This document shows positions 7,315-8,189 of a DNA stretch of 8,189 nt, piece after piece. Source of the DNA: Parvibaculum sp. GTDB taxonomy: Bacteria; Pseudomonadota; Alphaproteobacteria; Parvibaculales; Parvibaculaceae. A model generated the notes under the pieces. It was given only the letters and a program-made list of their open reading frames with translations, had not been told where the DNA came from and ran no database searches. A program made the position numbers and the translations under genes. The stretch lies in assembly GCA_020062605.1 (NCBI GenBank), contig JAGUWA010000152.1:1-8189 (forward strand), written 5' to 3'. Numbering within the stretch: the first letter of the stretch is position 1; every line of letters begins with the position of its first letter.

Positions 7315-7797
7315 TCAGGGCGCGGAATCCGGCGGATTCCTGCGGCCCGTCAGCTCCGCGAGACGGGCCTCCTCCTCGCCGGTGAGGCCTGGAGCCGCGG
7401 TCTCCCGCCGCTTCCGCTGCAGGAAAAGCGCTGCCACCGCGCCACCCCCGAGAAGAACGAGCCCAGGCGTGAGCCAGAGCACCCAGGTCGCCGGCTTGAA
7501 GCGCGGCGTCATCAGCACGAACTCGCCATAGCGCGCGACGACGAAATCGAGCACTTCCTCGTCCGTGTCGCCCGCCGCAATCCGCTCACGGACGATACGG
7601 CGAAGATCGCCAGCGAGTTCCGCGTCGGAATCGTCGATCGACTGGTTCTGGCAGACGAGGCAGCGAAGCTCCTTCGATATCTCCCGTGCGCGAGCCTCCT
7701 GTTCGGGATCGGGCAGCCGTTCGGAGGGCGAGACGAGCGCGAAGGCAGGAGCGGCCAGGGAGAGGGATAGAAACGCTGCGGCGAGGAGGCGGCGCAT
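7315..7797 (-). CDS. ccmH: cytochrome c maturation protein CcmH (rhizobial CycL)
   Basis: CcmH is a membrane-anchored periplasmic thiol-redox protein. It reduces or holds the CXXCH cysteines of apocytochrome c and works with the CcmF heme lyase. The 160 residues show a signal peptide (1-20, ending APAFA), the family signature LRCLVCQNQS with cysteines 46 and 49, the helical domain around it, one membrane helix (about 104-126), and a charged cytoplasmic tail of some 34 residues. This is the short CcmH form without a fused TPR domain, which in alphaproteobacteria is the separate CcmI/CycH. The frame stays open upstream to 7989, but the ATG at 7795-7797 is chosen because it gives the signal peptide and has GGAG a few bases upstream. 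It starts four bases after the ccmF stop, so the two are in one operon. No terminator is evident after its stop codon at 7315, so read-through into degP is possible. Confidence 0.96.
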   Translation of the reverse strand: MRRLLAAAFLSLSLAAPAFALVSPSERLPDPEQEARAREISKELRCLVCQNQSIDDSDAELAGDLRRIVRERIAAGDTDEEVLDFVVARYGEFVLMTPRFKPATWVLWLTPGLVLLGGGAVAALFLQRKRRETAAPGLTGEEEARLAELTGRRNPPDSAP

Positions 7798-7801
7798 GGG
7801 A

Positions 7802-8189
7802 CTACTCCGCCGGAGCGGCACGCAGCCGGGCCCGGGTTGGCGCACCGACGCGAAGCCGCCGGTCGGCGAGCGACATGACGCCGCCAAGCGCCATGATGGC
7901 ACCGCCAATCCATATCCACGGGGCGAGATTGTTGTGATAAGCGCGGACCACCCATTTGCCGTCGTCCGCGGGCTCGCCCAGAACGACATAGAGGTCCGCG
8001 AAGCCGTTGGTGCGGATCGCGGGCTCTGTCTTCTCCTGACGCTCGGCGGGGAAGCGGCGCTTCTCCGGCGTGAGGATACCCAGATCGCGGCCTCCCTCCG
8101 ATACGCGAACCACGCCGACTGTCGCTTCGTAGTTCGGACCGTCTCGCATGCCGACGCGTTCGAGCGTCAGCGTGTAACCCGCGATCTCG
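7802..8189 (-). CDS. ccmF: cytochrome c heme lyase subunit CcmF (rhizobial CycK), C-terminal part
   Basis: The visible part is the last 128 residues. The 5' end lies beyond the window, and an internal ATG at 8149 is not the start because the same frame continues conserved to the edge. CcmF is a large polytopic inner-membrane protein that transfers heme from CcmE to apocytochrome c. The fragment matches the C-terminal periplasmic segment and last membrane helix of the family: GYTLTLERV near its beginning, EKRRFPAERQ, TEPAIRTN, FADLYVVLGEP, and AYHNNLAPWIW leading into the helix GGAIMALGGVMSLADRR. Full-length family members have about 650 residues, so roughly a fifth is present. It ends with TAG at 7802-7804, four bases before ccmH, whose ribosome-binding site lies within its last codons. 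Confidence 0.96.
   Translation of the reverse strand, partial: EIAGYTLTLERVGMRDGPNYEATVGVVRVSEGGRDLGILTPEKRRFPAERQEKTEPAIRTNGFADLYVVLGEPADDGKWVVRAYHNNLAPWIWIGGAIMALGGVMSLADRRLRVGAPTRARLRAAPAE

Noticed and set aside
7798..7989. N-terminal extension of ccmH by 64 codons
   Set aside because: It overlaps conserved ccmF sequence in another frame. The ATG at 7797 yields a normal signal peptide and family length.

Overview
All seven genes I can support lie on the minus strand, so transcription runs from high to low coordinates. In that order they are: the 3' end of ccmF (cytochrome c maturation), complete ccmH, a periplasmic DegP/HtrA-type serine protease, an OmpR-family response regulator, its HAMP-type sensor histidine kinase, glnE (the enzyme that adenylylates and deadenylylates glutamine synthetase), and the 5' end of an FAD-dependent dehydrogenase cut by the window edge. 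The high GC content, the protein sequences and the order ccmF-ccmH-degP-regulator-kinase-glnE point to an alphaproteobacterium, most likely of the Hyphomicrobiales (rhizobia and relatives). From memory, rhizobial genomes such as Sinorhizobium meliloti carry the same order (cycK-cycL-degP-regulator-kinase-glnE). I cannot name the genus.

Layout. 7802-8189 and 7315-7797 hold ccmF and ccmH, four bases apart and clearly one operon. 7174-7314 is the richest control region. It has the most AT-rich stretch in the window, a tandem array of 11-bp direct repeats, a hairpin in the presumed degP leader and a strong Shine-Dalgarno. 5701-7173 is degP. 5527-5700 is a 174-bp gap dominated by a long GC-rich hairpin. 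The regulator (4849-5526) and kinase (3462-4880) overlap. glnE (459-3401) follows after 60 bp with its own ribosome-binding site. 201-458 holds a weak terminator candidate and the leader of the dehydrogenase gene (1-200).

How they fit together. CcmF and CcmH act in the periplasm and inner membrane to attach heme to apocytochrome c. DegP degrades or refolds damaged envelope proteins. The two-component pair probably senses an envelope signal through the kinase's periplasmic loop, and its regulator belongs to a family that binds direct repeats spaced 11 bp. The repeats ahead of degP are therefore a plausible target, which is an inference. glnE belongs to nitrogen assimilation and has no obvious functional tie to the rest.

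I found no mobile element, CRISPR array, RNA gene or defence-like system. This is an ordinary, conserved chromosomal region. The points worth following are regulatory: the 11-bp repeat array and the two hairpins flanking degP.
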